64,000 nucleotides of DNA from Pieris napi (lineage: Eukaryota > Arthropoda > Insecta > Lepidoptera > Pieridae), in contig NC_062243.1 of NCBI RefSeq assembly GCF_905475465.1, forward strand, positions 826,001-890,000, read 5' to 3'. The position numbers were made by a program, and so were the translations under genes. This document shows, one piece after another, positions 1-11,322 of this stretch. The notes under the pieces were generated by a model that searched no databases, was not told the DNA's origin, and worked only from the letters and a program-made list of their open reading frames with translations. Position 1 is the stretch's first letter; each line of letters opens with the position of its first letter.

Positions 1-98
1 TTTAAATACAGGCAAGAAGATGCCAGACATTCGTCAATATTTGAAACGAAGTTGTATATTTTGCCGACATATATATAAATAGAAGCAAAATAAGCAAT

Positions 99-130
99 CG
101 GGCAGGCGGTTCATCTGATGTTAAGTGATA
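99..130 (-). mobile_element. LINE-A 3' tail fragment
   Basis: The stretch gggcaggcggttcatctgat and following ttaagtgata match the reverse of the LINE-A tail seen at 49980 and 55130. The remainder of the element is not recognisable. Confidence 0.55.
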
Positions 131-2461
131 CTCCCACGGAATCTCTCAAAAGGTTCCTAGGAATTGAAATTACTTCGCTGGAGTAACGACCCAAAGTGAA
201 TCTGGCCTACGAGAGAAGAGAACGCCACCTTCGAAGAGCGCCATGTTCTTTGATGAATAAATATATCAAATTGGTTTGAAAAGATTTAGATGGTTCCACA
301 TAGAGTTGCTGCTCCTTTCTGTCTATTGAAGCGAATATTGTATTTCACACGTCATTTTTGCTACAAGACTCGTTATTTGCGAATACATTTTCATACAAAC
401 ATTTCTTGGTAAGGCGGTAATGTAATATTACGTTATATTGACGTTTCAATGCAATCACTGAAGATGATCTTCTAATTTTCGTTACATAAACTCCGTTAGC
501 AGAGTTAATCAAGATGTCTTGTATTATATAAGCGCTATATAATACTTATTACTTACTGTGATTTTTATGTTCAGGATATGTGATTATATTTCTATGCCAA
601 GGGGTTTTCCCAAGATTTAGAAAATTCATAAACAGATCTCCAAACGTCGTCAGTCTCAGCATGCGATTAAAATATATTTATTGATGAAACTTGAAAGTAA
701 TAAGCAAATAGCTTTGCTATGTCAGGTAATTTGAAGAACCCTTGGAATTGACTTTAATGAAACCTTTTTATTTTTACTTGGGGAAATGAATTGCGCATGC
801 GATGCAACTGGTTAGTGCTGGAGGGTTATCTGGCACTCGCTATTGTGCATACCCACTAAAACCCTAAGGCATGACCGGGCCATTCGCTTTTAGTAATAGC
901 TAGGGGAGATCGGCTCCAGCACTTGGATCACCATCCCTTCTTTTGAACGCATGGACCCTTGCTTTCTCGCTTGGGCTCGTTTTAGATGGCGAGGATTTGA
1001 CTTTTATGAAACCTCGAACAAATATTATTATTGTTGCCTTAACAGAAATATTAATCCAATTCGACTACAGACGTAAATCATTACTTGCTAATCAGTTTTA
1101 TTCTAGTAAAATGATTTATACAATCGTGCGGCGCATACGCAGGTTGACGCTTGTAGCTTGGTTTTCTTGTAGTTTCTATTTTTACCTGTTCCAAACACGT
1201 AGAGAAATTATCAGCTCTAAGTAAAGCGGCACTCGGTCAAAGAAAACGAATCTCAACAAGGTCAACAGTAAACGCTAATACTTCTACTTAATTACGGCAA
1301 CGTTAACATCTGAAGCGGTCTTAACTGACATATTGCTTTGCGCAATTCACTTACCTATTGCCCTGGTATTACGGTCCGTAATTGTGCGTTAGTGGCGGCA
1401 ATTACGTCACTAGTAATGCACGCGTGGAAGCCTTGTATGTGCGTGTAAAATCGATATATGCGTTGGCGGATGTAGTGTTCAAGGGCGATGGTGTTTGGAC
1501 TCTTGATTTGATTTGCATTGGCTGGACCGCTTTGATTTTGAGCCTCTAGGGGCTGTGCTTTAAGAGGTGTTTTACGTCAATTTATCTATGAAATTTGTAG
1601 AAAACCGTAGAATATTAAATCGCGTAAATAAAATTTGTAACATACGAACACTACAAAATTAATTAATAAAAGCACTATTTAGATAAAAAAAATTAACACA
1701 GACTAATAAAATCTACCAAGAAACCAAAATAATGACGTATATGTTTATAGCACCTGTATCTTAATTTAAAGAAAAATTAAATAAATCTCTCCATAGTAGC
1801 TTATCATTTAAAAAAATCAAAGACGCAATACTCGTCGAGCGAGTTTTCTTATCTTGCCGAAGTCGCGTACAAATTATTTGAAGTAGTCTATTAAGTATGA
1901 GGGTGTGCAATAATTTAATCAATTACCGTCTAAAATTCGTAATATTAGCGCGTATAAACAATTCAAAAGGGCATTAAAGATACATATCAGAATGAGCCTA
2001 GTAGACTAAAATTGGGACGGCTGATGGCGACCTGTATCGCGTTCGTATATTAAGTTTCTAATGTATGTTTGTTACTTGGCAGATATGTGTACTTATACAT
2101 AAAATATAATAAGGAATGCAGTAATTATTGTCAAAATTACTCAATTTTAAACACTGGTTTGAAAAAAGCCGTGGAAGACCTAGTATAACTTTTGTTGACT
2201 TTAAATCTTTACATAGCGTAAGTGATCTTTAAGTGACTCTAACCACCTTAAAAAATAACACAACACAATTAGAATAAAACTAATAAATGTGATAAATAAA
2301 ACGATGTGACAAGAAGTGATAAGTTTAATATGAAAATCTGTTAAGTTGTAGCAAGTTGTCGCTGGTGCGATTAATATTAATGGCAGCCTTCCGACTTTGC
2401 ATGCACCGTTCAACTTCACTAACTTATGTGATATTGACTCTCTGAAAAGTTAAATTAATCT
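131..2461. other. Unassigned AT-rich sequence
   Basis: No gene or recognised repeat. The 93-codon frame at 943-1224 has no recognisable domain. A 10-bp inverted repeat (agtgctggag at 814-823, ctccagcact at 914-923) spans 90 bases. Confidence 0.5.
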
Positions 2462-2690
2462 TTATATATATAATTATTCTGTGAGTGTGTATGTCACTGA
2501 ACTTCTCTCAAACGACTGGACCGATTTTGATGAAATTTTTTGTGTGTGTTCAAGGGGATCTGGGAATGGTTTAGATTCACAAATCAGCCCGCCAGATGGC
2601 GCTGCAGTCGGTACTTTCATACTTTGCTTTACTAATTGCTTGAAATATCATGCAGGACAACGTCTGTCGGGTCCACTAGTTATTGTATAA
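2462..2690 (+). mobile_element. Repeat D copy
   Basis: Contains gactggaccgattttgatga, then gtttagattcacaaatcagc and a ccgccagatggcgctgcag stretch, and ends near cgggtccactagt. A second copy lies at 42811. The layout (a short 'tatataatt' start, a ggaccgattttgatga core, a cgggtc..ctagt end) parallels repeat C, so the two may be related non-autonomous elements. The 69-codon frame here is incidental. Confidence 0.6.
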
Positions 2691-2744
2691 TGTTTTACAA
2701 TTCCTAGTTATCCAGGTATTTTATAAGCAAGTATGTAATAGCTG

Positions 2745-2935
2745 ACCTAGGAACGGAAAAGTGGAGCAAAAACTAAACTGGAGCCCAAGGTACAGCAAAC
2801 GAAAAAAAGGAAGACAACTTAGAAGATAGACCAAATTAAGGAAACAGCAGGTGGTACATGGCAGAGAGTGCCACAGTGGAGACAGGAATGGTGGGATTTG
2901 GCAAAGGGGCACACAGATACCTAAAAGAAGATTGA
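2745..2935 (+). pseudogene. RTE-like LINE C-terminal remnant
   Basis: Translates, with one stop, through TGAQG..KKRK and DQIKETAGGTWQRVPQWRQ, ending with WWDLAKG. This is the pattern of RTE-type ORF ends (a W.DDI..AG..W...A.DR..W..L.EA module). A closely similar remnant on the minus strand is at 15970. Confidence 0.6.
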
Positions 2936-2969
2936 AATAAAAGTATCTGAATAAAGGCTACTAAAAAAA

Positions 2970-3253
2970 AGTGCGTGCATACAAAGTACACATGTCATAA
3001 GTAAAACTTTGGCAAACTAATATAAATTTGAGATTTCAGTAAATTATTTTGCTAAATATAAAATACTAATATTTCATAAATACTCTTTACGAAAGTTTAA
3101 TTTTAAAAACAGAATTTCTATAAGTTAATTTACCCTTCTCACTCTCACTCAATCGGTCTCAATATCTCTCCGTTTTCTTCGACAAAAAAGCTGCACATCT
3201 TCGTCACGTTTTTTAAAAACTTTACCCTCATGCGCCTAAAGAAGTTTCACTTC
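2970..3253 (+). mobile_element. F2 inverted-repeat element, short copy
   Basis: Begins with gtgcgtgcatacaaagtaca and ends with cctaaagaagtttcacttc. It aligns with both ends of the longer copy at 37467-37992, including the shared block ttcataaatactctttacga and the block around gctgcacatcttcgt. Relative to that copy it lacks roughly 240 bases and the perfect hairpin near the left end. It is too short to encode a transposase. Confidence 0.65.
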
Positions 3254-4370
3254 AAAAATAGCTGAGCCTTAGAGGCTAACCTTCATCTTCAAATTTTCTT
3301 CAGGATCACCAGGCTAATGGTGTTCAATCCGTAGCACGATCCTCTTCCATTTGTGGTCTTACTTCTTTAATAATGATGTTTTATTCAGGCGTATAAAACA
3401 TATAAATAATGTATATTAGCAAACTATTTATATAGTATATAATACCCTTCGAAAACTTTTTAATAATTTGTTATTTACTACTATCTGAGACAGAAAAGTA
3501 AACATTCTATTTTAGAAAAATTTAATTGAACTATAGAAAAGGTACCTGAATTTATAATAATATGATTATTATCTATTTTTTAAATGATTTTATTGACTTA
3601 TAATTGCACAGAAACTTAAATATAAACTGTTCAGACAAAGTCTTCAGTTCAATAATAAAGATTCATGTCATAGCATATTTTGCGTGTCAATTATAGGAAA
3701 TCGTACAAGTTATTGTTTGGTCCTTGACGTGGTTTATTTAAGGTCGTGGAACTCGTTGTCACACGTGATACGAAACAGATTATATTTTGTTTACAATCTG
3801 TGTATAACACAGATAAGTTGTCCAGGCATTTGAAACACTTTGACATTATATCAAAATTAAGTACAACTTAGGATTAAGGTATTTTCCCTTAAAATATGAA
3901 ATCCCTGAAAATATTTCATGAAAGGATTCCTTTTAAAGTTACAATTACTGTCAACAGGACGATATGTTCCCTTCGTTTGCTTTTAAAACATTTCTCTTTA
4001 TATGCTGAAAGCAACATTAAATGTCTACCTGTCATACCGTGCACTTACGATGCTCAATTGTTCGAATATAATTCTCTCACGGCATCCATTTAAATCTTGC
4101 TTATAGACAATTACAAAACGTTTTGAGCTCAAAATAATGTATGTACATAAACAAACAGTTCGATAATGTTGCTCCTAAAGGGCGAATGTTAGCGATCTTA
4201 TGTAACGCAACAAATATTTAACGTTTGCCAGGGAGTCACTTACTTCACTATTACGTTTTTTAAACTAAATCCTTTTTAAATGTGGTACTGGATGCCGATG
4301 TTAAAAATACCGTGGATCTAAACGCGCCAATGCATCGAACCTTACCTATATTAAAACCCGTTTAGCAACC
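3254..4370. other. Unassigned AT-rich sequence
   Basis: Nothing recognised; a 65-codon frame at 3896-4093 has no domain or repeat similarity that I can see. Confidence 0.5.
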
Positions 4371-4622
4371 AATATAACCGAGCAGTGTTGGCCTAGTGGC
4401 TTCAGCGTGCGACTATCATCCCTGAGGTTGTAGGTTTGATCCCCGGCTGTGCACCAATGGACTATCTTTCTATGCATTTAACATTCACTCGAACGGTGGA
4501 GGAAAACTAGGAAAACGGTAAAGAAATTCAGTCAGGCACTGGAAGCTGATCACCACTTGCCAATTAGATTTAAAAATCATCCCAAACCCAAAGAGGTTGT
4601 AGCGCCACTGATTTATTTATTA
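4371..4622 (+). mobile_element. SINE-1 copy with target-site duplication
   Basis: A tRNA-like head has an A box tggcctagtggc and a degraded B box ggtttgatccc, followed by the unrelated body and a 3' end in agcgccactgatttattta. The 10-mer tttagcaacc occurs on both sides (4361-4370 and 4623-4632), a target-site duplication. Transcription would be by RNA polymerase III from the internal boxes. Confidence 0.85.
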
Positions 4623-4707
4623 TTTAGCAACCATATGCCGATAACGCATCATTTCGTACTTTCGTCACACAACGCGTAGGGGCGACGAGAATCTAGAGAA
4701 GTTACCA

Positions 4708-4890
4708 ACACCGAAGGCAACACGTGGACGTTCGCCAACGAGATGGACTGATCAAGGCAAAGACTCGTCGTCTTCAAACCCATACACAGTTGTAAAAGAA
4801 GCGCATGACAAAAGTTGCTGGAGAAAAATTATTCTCGCCAGATCCCACTTACCGACACAGACAAAGAGAACCCAGCTGGAAAGATTATAA
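4708..4890 (+). pseudogene. RTE-like LINE C-terminal remnant
   Basis: One frame reads TPKATRGRSPTRWTDQGKD, then VVKEAHDKSCWRKIILAR. The GR.PTRWTD motif followed by a W....A module is the usual end of RTE-type and related ORFs. It has no upstream RT and begins right after the SINE-1 copy's duplication. Confidence 0.55.
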
Positions 4891-5310
4891 GTGAAAGAAA
4901 ATTATAATATTTTTATATCTACAGAAAGCTATATCCATACAATATTTTCGTATTCCTGCCTGACAAGATAGATTAAGATAGATAAACTATATATAAATTT
5001 GATAATATTATGTAATAGTGAGCATGGCCGCACATATTTAGTCACGATTGACAGAGACTGAAATCCTTCGGTTTTATTACCCTTCATTATGGCATCGCCC
5101 GAGGTGGAAAATTATTGCAAATATATCGTTCTTAGATCTTTCAGAATAGTTTTGTCAACATGATATGTAGGGACAGTATATAAGTGAATATTGTGTTAAA
5201 CAATCCCATCAGTTAAAAAGTCAGAATATTTATGTACTATCTACATGGCTGAGTTGGTTAGTTGGGTTTTGCTTCACAATAACTGTTAATCTAAAGTAAG
5301 ATCTACAACA
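4891..5310. other. Unassigned AT-rich sequence
   Basis: Nothing recognised. Confidence 0.5.
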
Positions 5311-5395
5311 ATTTTTAAAAGGCCGACGACGCACTTGCGAGCCTTCTGACAATGTGAGTCCATGGGCGGCTGTATCACTTAACATCAGATGAGCC
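5311..5395 (+). mobile_element. LINE-A 3' tail fragment
   Basis: Matches the family tail: aaaaggccgacgacgcactt, then cttctgacaatgtgagtcca, then cacttaacatcagatgagcc. The RT-derived part is missing. Confidence 0.7.
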
Positions 5396-6047
5396 GCAGA
5401 AATATATCTACCCCATGTTTGATGTCTACGAGGCTTCATTATATATTATCTTCTATATATTATAACACCATGTATATTTGAAAGCTCTGCACATTTAGAT
5501 TTCATCATGACGCCTCATCAAATCTCACTGTTATTACTTAGGGACAGTATGTCAAGGTCACAAGCTTTAAATTACGATCACAGTTCATGGTTTACCGTGA
5601 AAGTACTTAATCATATTAAAAAGATTTGCGTCAATTTATCGTTGGACCTTTACGACTTTAACAGCACATAAGCATAAGATAATATGAAAAGCTGTGCGGT
5701 TCAAGAAACTTGTAGTCCTGACACGTTGTAAAACTATAACTTATCATACTTGAGCAGAACTCTCAGCAATGAACATACACAAATTATAATAATATTCCAA
5801 TAAGACATAGGTTTTGGCTGCAGATTGCAGACATTATTTTTTTCATAATATTAAAGGCGTGTAGGTGATCAATCTGTTCTGTGCTCTATGCCTGATACAT
5901 GTAGAGGGATGATATACACATGTACCATCGAGAGAGTATTAATAGCGCACATAGAAAGAAAATGTACTGGTGTATTACATAGCAAATCACTATATCAACA
6001 CTTCTCTAACCTATTATAAGACATGATTTTTTTTTAAATATCTATAG
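5396..6047. other. Unassigned AT-rich sequence
   Basis: Nothing recognised. Confidence 0.5.
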
Positions 6048-6245
6048 TAAGTCAAGTCAAGTCAAATCATTTATTTCAATTAGACAACCTAAAATGGCAA
6101 TTTTGAACGTCAAATAAAATATAAATATTCTAGATTCTAGTTGCCCCTTCCAAAAGGTAGTTTCGAGTATTTTTCGAGTAATTTGAAGATTGAGATTATA
6201 AGTAAAATGAAAGTACATATTTTCAAATACCACAGATGTTATCAC
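6048..6245 (-). mobile_element. LINE 3' end with (GACTT)n tail
   Basis: Read on the minus strand it ends in aaataaatgatttgacttga followed by further gactt units. The layout (polyadenylation-like aataaa, then pentamer tail) matches 3' ends of Jockey-superfamily LINEs. No coding part survives. It lies about 40 bases left of the long LINE, in the same orientation, but its tail differs, so it is a separate insertion. Confidence 0.6.
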
Positions 6246-6290
6246 AGACAGTGAATGTAAATTGTTATATATGTCATTATGATATATAAT

Positions 6291-9200
6291 AATAATCTTT
6301 ATTCGTTATCTCAAAGATTTTACAATAGCTGATAAGTGATTGGGACCTCCTTTTAAGCGCATAAGCACTTGTGTTAGGAGAACCCGCTCTTCCATTACAT
6401 AGGTGTACTAACTAATTATAATTTAATTTAACACGTATAGCTAAGCTAAGTATTACAATTTTACAATTTACTAAACATAATCTAAGGTTAAAATGTGAAT
6501 AATGATATATGTGTGTATGTGTATGTGTGTGTGTGTGTTTGTGTGTTTATGAGAATGAATTTTCATGACTGATTGTAGAAGTTGACTATTTACTAGTGTA
6601 TTATGCTTCATGATTACCTACAAAGGCTTCAGTGTCTTCATAGCTAAATGTTTCTAGGATGTTAAGTAGCGACGTTTTACATTCATGTTTATTCAATGTG
6701 TATATATTTAATATTTTATTTAATTTATTATAAAGTTTAGCAGCTTGGCATTGAAATTGTCTCATAGCAAAAACTGATTTAGATCTCTCAACAGGAGCAA
6801 CAGTATATTTGCGTCTTTTGCTCAGTTTGCGACCATCATATTTAAGAGACTTGTGCAATCTTAAGGTAGTGCAAAAAATGTACAGTTGCCTGACCGATAA
6901 GACACCACAAGAGGCATAAAGATCAGAGGTGGAAAATCTATAAGGCTTAAACATCATTACTTTTAGTAAAATTCTTTGTGCCCTCTCCAGTTCCAGGAAC
7001 TTCATCTTTGTAGCACCCCCCCAAACTGGGATACAGTACACTAAAATTGACTGAGGCAGCGATGTGTATATCTGTATTAGTAGATGTTTGTCAGCGATGT
7101 GCCTTAGAGTTTTAAATGTCCAAATAAGCTTTCGAATCCTACTTATAACTTGTTCTAGGTGCTCATGCCATGACATTCTTTGATCAACTACCACTCCTAG
7201 ATATTTAGTGTGATGAACTTTATTTATAGTTTTACATGTACAGTTTACTCTGGTGCTACAGTTATGTATTTTTATTTCTAGATCTGTTTGAGGTTGGGCG
7301 CTATTGTATTTAGTGAAGAAAATGTAGTTAGTTTTACTTACGTTTAATGATAATAAGTTTTCTCTTAACCAGTTATCTATTTTGGAAAGCCCTATTTCTG
7401 TATGTCGACGCACCGAGTCAATAGTTTTCCCAGTGAAGACAACAGCAGTGTCATCCGCGTAGGAGTAGACTTTCCCACTATCAATTCTTACATCGCATAA
7501 GCTGTTTATGTAGATTAAGAATAAGGTCGGCCCCAGAACACTACCTTGTGGGACCCCATATGTGACGTCAGATTGTTCGCTGATGTATTGACCTATTTTA
7601 ACTGCTTGCTTTCGTTCACTGAGGTAATCAGCGAACAATGTGAGTGGAATACCCCTAATACCAATGTTCTCTAGTCTCTGCACCAGAATAGGGACAGAAA
7701 CCGTATCAAATGCCTTTTTTAAGTCGATAAAAACTGTGATACATTTATTACCTTTATCAACTTCATTAACAATATGACAAGATAGTGAGGTAACTGCATC
7801 TTCGGTTGACAGACCCTGTCTAAAACCGAATTGTGAGTCTGAAAGTAGACTATACTTCTGGAGGTAGGTAATTAGTCTTTTATTAATTAATTTTTCAAGT
7901 ACTTTTGATATGGCAGTGAGAACGGAGATTGGGCGATAATTTGAAACATCTTCTCTGTTACCATTCTTGTACACAGGTGTAATAATTGCTTGTTTTAGCG
8001 CAGGTGGAAACACTCCCTGTCGGAAGCAGAGATTAACCAAATGAGTAATTATGGGCACAACTAGCTCCCTAGTATATTTAAGAAACTTGGTGCTTATACC
8101 ATCCCAGCCAGGAGCACTGTCAGTTTTGAGACTCACAATAGTCAGGTATACTTCATGAGGGTCAGTTTCTAGAAGCACAAAAGACGAGACCTGGGAACAG
8201 TTGGGTCTAATCACATCTGTTCTATTATGTAACGTCGTAACTGGAATTATCTCTTTAGCTAAGTTTTTACCAATGTTTGAAAAATAATCGTTTACCAAAT
8301 TAACCGAATTTTGAGGAGAAACATTTAAATTTAGTAATTCTAGATTTTGCGTTTTAGGTTGGTTACGATAAGTGAGGGTATTTATTTTCTTCCACAAAGT
8401 TTTCGGGTTTTTTATACTCTTAGCAAGGTCTTCATTTTCATATTTACGTTTGACTTTCTTTATTAAACTATTGCAGAAATTCCTATATCTCCTGTATGTA
8501 ATTTTAAGAATTTCATTATGAGGATCAGCTCGGAGTTTTGCTTGCATAGCATTTCTATTACGAATACATCTAACAATTCCTAAGGTAATCCATGGTTTAA
8601 TAAGGCGTTCCTCATTCGGGATAGCTCTAGTGATAGTATTGGATTGAATACACTGCTTTAAAATAGATATTAATTTATTAGTTAAGATTATAGGGTTATT
8701 ATAGTAAATTAGATCATTTATGTTGCTGTTTTTTAAATAACTTAAAGCGCCTTCCATGTTGATTGAAGATTTAATTTTCGAGGTATTGTAATTCGACTTA
8801 GCGAGGTAGGATAGTTTTAAGAATAACATTTTGTGATCAGTAACTGTAGAATCAATAACGGTAATAGACGCACACGTACCTATGCACCTATCAAGTTTTA
8901 GTATGAAATGATCTATGCAATTGCTATCTCGAGTAGGCAGTGTATGACCCGGGAGCAGGCCATGCATGGCTAGCATATTGAGGTAATGTAATCGGTTCGA
9001 GCGCTCCTGAGATGTTTCACTGGATTTTTGTATTAGATTTATGTTGATGTCTCCTGTTATTATAATGTTATTCTGAGTTTGTAAAGTTACTAAGTGACTA
9101 TTTAATGAATCTATAAAATTTTCAGCGTTAAGGTTAGACGGGGAGCGATAAATACACAACATGGTATAGTTACCTACTTTGACTTGTAAGCAAGATGCAT

Positions 9201-9536
9201 GTTTTAAATTTATTTCTTGAACGATAGTTTTATGGTTGCATTTTATGTAGACAACTACGCCATCACTACGATTTAGATGGCGGCTTGTAACGAAGTGAGT
9301 GTAGTTATCCATTTGGGGTATAGGCTTGTGTGGATCGATCCATCCCTCGGTCAGTGTTATTACATCAGCTTGAAATTTGAACTCAGATAAAGTTATTAAA
9401 AGATCATCAAAATTATTGTAAATGCTTCTTATATTTTGTGATATTATCGTGAAATCAGATTTTTGTATGGTTGTCTGTCTTGAAAAGTCATTTATAGTAT
9501 GGACATTAGATTGGGCTATTTGTATTATAATTATAT
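6291..9536 (-). mobile_element. 5'-truncated LINE insertion (Jockey superfamily, CR1-like)
   Basis: Body of the element that carries the long ORF. About 310 bases of 3' untranslated sequence lie left of the stop and end, read on the minus strand, in cgaataaagattattatta, i.e. a short ATT microsatellite rather than poly(A), as is common in CR1-like LINEs. The 5' break lies in the endonuclease N-terminus near 9536. The 9-mer atatataat occurs at both edges (6282-6290 and 9537-9545) and may be the target-site duplication, but it is low-complexity, so the edges are approximate. Confidence 0.8.
6509..6548. repeat. (GT)n microsatellite in the LINE 3' UTR
   Basis: An imperfect gtgtgtatgt/gtgtgtgt run just downstream (in element sense) of the LINE stop codon; on the element's sense strand it is (AC)n. 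Confidence 0.85.
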
Positions 9537-9549
9537 ATATATAATTTAA
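6601..9549 (-). CDS. Non-LTR retrotransposon ORF2: endonuclease + reverse transcriptase, 5'-truncated
   Basis: Encodes the enzyme that nicks target DNA and copies LINE RNA at the nick (target-primed reverse transcription in the nucleus). The frame is open from a stop at 9550-9552 to the stop at 6601-6603; the first ATG is at 9312 (903 residues), but coding similarity clearly continues upstream without any Met, so the ATG is internal. In the upstream part the endonuclease motifs IISQNIRSI and ITLTEGW hold the expected catalytic Asn and Glu. Numbering from the ATG: GDIN at 87-90, SNCIDHF near 130-136, TDH (usual SDH) at 158-160. RT follows: YRPISVL at 459-465, QFGFRQG at 494-500, FIDLKKAFDTV at 528-538 (Asp530), GVPQGSVLGP at 586-595, YADD at 618-621, KYLGV at 703-707. 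No stop or frameshift interrupts it, which suggests a young copy. Motifs fit the Jockey superfamily (CR1/Daphne-like); exact clade is inference. Confidence 0.93.
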   Translation of the reverse strand, partial: LNYIYIIIIQIAQSNVHTINDFSRQTTIQKSDFTIISQNIRSIYNNFDDLLITLSEFKFQADVITLTEGWIDPHKPIPQMDNYTHFVTSRHLNRSDGVVVYIKCNHKTIVQEINLKHASCLQVKVGNYTMLCIYRSPSNLNAENFIDSLNSHLVTLQTQNNIIITGDININLIQKSSETSQERSNRLHYLNMLAMHGLLPGHTLPTRDSNCIDHFILKLDRCIGTCASITVIDSTVTDHKMLFLKLSYLAKSNYNTSKIKSSINMEGALSYLKNSNINDLIYYNNPIILTNKLISILKQCIQSNTITRAIPNEERLIKPWITLGIVRCIRNRNAMQAKLRADPHNEILKITYRRYRNFCNSLIKKVKRKYENEDLAKSIKNPKTLWKKINTLTYRNQPKTQNLELLNLNVSPQNSVNLVNDYFSNIGKNLAKEIIPVTTLHNRTDVIRPNCSQVSSFVLLETDPHEVYLTIVSLKTDSAPGWDGISTKFLKYTRELVVPIITHLVNLCFRQGVFPPALKQAIITPVYKNGNREDVSNYRPISVLTAISKVLEKLINKRLITYLQKYSLLSDSQFGFRQGLSTEDAVTSLSCHIVNEVDKGNKCITVFIDLKKAFDTVSVPILVQRLENIGIRGIPLTLFADYLSERKQAVKIGQYISEQSDVTYGVPQGSVLGPTLFLIYINSLCDVRIDSGKVYSYADDTAVVFTGKTIDSVRRHTEIGLSKIDNWLRENLLSLNVSKTNYIFFTKYNSAQPQTDLEIKIHNCSTRVNCTCKTINKVHHTKYLGVVVDQRMSWHEHLEQVISRIRKLIWTFKTLRHIADKHLLIQIYTSLPQSILVYCIPVWGGATKMKFLELERAQRILLKVMMFKPYRFSTSDLYASCGVLSVRQLYIFCTTLRLHKSLKYDGRKLSKRRKYTVAPVERSKSVFAMRQFQCQAAKLYNKLNKILNIYTLNKHECKTSLLNILETFSYEDTEAFVGNHEA

Positions 9550-9919
9550 CTAATATCCTCCTTAGCACTTTTGTAAATACATAAACATTTGCGCTTATTT
9601 ATAATGATATAAAAATATTGTTGCATACAAATTTACATTTAATTATAAACACAAATATACAGAAAGCTTAATCTCAACGAAGTTAAATAAAATTCCGTAT
9701 TTCAGTTAATATTTATTTGCGGTTATCGCGAATTACAGAACAAATTTTGCTCCAAATATCGTGTAAAGCGCTTGAATATTACTATGTAGATTTTCTAAGG
9801 AAACAAGATATTTTAGCAACACAAAGAAAGTAACCATGTTTCTCATAGGTAATTATTACAATCTTATTTTTATTTTAAACAAGATTATTTTTAGCTTCAA
9901 AATCAATCCATATATCAGA
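9550..9919. other. Unassigned AT-rich sequence
   Basis: Upstream flank of the LINE; no ORF1 or 5' UTR of the element is recognisable here, which supports 5' truncation. Confidence 0.5.
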
Positions 9920-10018
9920 AACATATGGTTATATATCGCAATACAGCGAGGAAATGCTGCCAGCGTTAAAGGTCATACTTCAATAGGGACCAAACTTTTT
10001 AAATTTTTAATTAATTAA
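9920..10018 (+). pseudogene. G-family TE protein remnant (AIQRGNAAS)
   Basis: One frame reads YIAIQRGNAASVKGHTSIG to a stop at 10016-10018. The AIQRGNAAS block recurs at 11714, 15203 and 17485. I take it as the C-terminal end of an element-encoded protein; which element class is not settled from sequence alone. Confidence 0.5.
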
Positions 10019-10367
10019 TTTTTAATTATTGTGTAGGTGTATTTTATTATGTAGGTTACGAAAATTTTAAATGCTGTATATTTGTGTGTTGAGTGTGTTG
10101 ATATATGATTTAAAAATGTACTTTAAAGGTTAATGTATAGCAAAAGGATTTCTGGATAATGCGTAATAGTTTTATAATATTTTTAGTTAAATTTTGTCAA
10201 AACATAGGCTGTAAATATATAAAATATAACAATGTATGTTCAAAGGTGTTGTTCGTACAAATTGTCCGAATGCGATGTACTTAGAGAACATGAACCTAAT
10301 AGATATTATATAAAGCATGATGTCGTGCTTAAATTATAGTCCTCATTTAATAAATTTTATACAAAAC
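10019..10367. other. Unassigned AT-rich sequence
   Basis: Nothing recognised. Confidence 0.5.
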
Positions 10368-10470
10368 ATTTTAAAAAGGCCGGCAACGCACTTGCCTTTT
10401 AGCATTGAGTGTCCATGTGTATTCGAGAGCCTCCTGCCCGTTTGCCCCCTGTTCTTTATAAAAAAAATAT
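10368..10470 (+). mobile_element. LINE-A 3' tail, complete to the A-rich end
   Basis: Runs from aaaaaggccggcaacgcact through cattgagtgtccatg to cctgcccgtttgccccctgt and a short A-rich end. Truncated at its 5' side just inside the family's ORF end. Confidence 0.75.
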
Positions 10471-11020
10471 AAAACACTCCTAATTTTACAAGATTTGACT
10501 AGGTAGCAACGACGCTTAATGACAAAACATGATATTTATTCAACATTAGCCGTTGTTGAAGCTGAATTTCATATTTTCAAGCGTTGACGTTCAAATAGTT
10601 AAACGTAATTTTCATTTCTTAATTCCTAATGAAATTGAAATCGCGTAAATTGTAAAATTCACTCAAAATTATATTTTACTAAACAAATTCAAAGTTAAGA
10701 TCTAGTGTCAAGCTTTCTATGTTAGGTTTATCCCAACGCCAGCTTATCTTTATACTTGGAAATCATATTTACTTGAGAACATGCAGAGCATTTTTAGACA
10801 TAATTGAATTTTATTTTCACATCTAGCGCTCCCACGTGGGCACGTGTGTGCATTTTTTAAGCTTTATCGAAAATTTTATCTGTTTGAAATTTAAAGAATC
10901 GTTATAACGTTGATTGTGTTAGCATTGAGCAACGATTTGCTTTGATAAATTTTGCATAGATGTTTATTTTCGTGTAATATACACGAAAATATTATAAGTA
11001 TGTATTCAATTTGCGTATCT
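10471..11020. other. Unassigned AT-rich sequence with a perfect palindrome
   Basis: No gene. Holds a perfect 11-bp inverted repeat, attttcgtgta at 10966-10976 and tacacgaaaat at 10980-10990, with a 3-base spacer. Confidence 0.5.
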
Positions 11021-11030
11021 ATTACTTGTT

Positions 11031-11312
11031 AGAGCAGTGTTGGCCTAGTGACTTCAGGGTGCGATTCTAATCCCTGAGGTCGTAGGTTCAATCCCCGGTT
11101 CTGCGCCAATGGTCTTTCTTACTATGTGTGCATTTAACATCTCTCCAGTGGAAAGAAAACCTCGTAAGGAAACCGGCTTGCTCAAATCCAAAAAGTGTCA
11201 GGCAAAGGAGGCTGATTACCTACTTGCCTATTAGTTTGACAAATGCTCATGAAACAGATACAGAAAACTGAGGCCCAAACCTAAAAATGATGTAGCGCCA
11301 CTGATTTATTTT
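11031..11312 (+). mobile_element. SINE-1 copy, near full length
   Basis: Head agagcagtgttggcctagtg (A box) with ggttcaatccccgg (B box, one change). 3' end gatgtagcgccactgattta. Flanked by attacttgtt (11021-11030) and attatttgtt (11313-11322), a 10-bp duplication with one mismatch. Confidence 0.85.
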
Positions 11313-11322
11313 ATTATTTGTT

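Noticed and set aside
814..923. Inverted repeat agtgctggag/ctccagcact as a MITE
   Set aside because: Only 10 bp, no target duplication and no second copy in the window.
943..1224. 93-codon plus-strand frame
   Set aside because: No domain, no recognisable homology, no splice or promoter context; frames of this length are expected by chance in 64 kb.
6282..9545. Firm target-site duplication of the long LINE (atatataat)
   Set aside because: The 9-mer is low-complexity AT sequence common in the window; kept only as a possibility in the feature entry.
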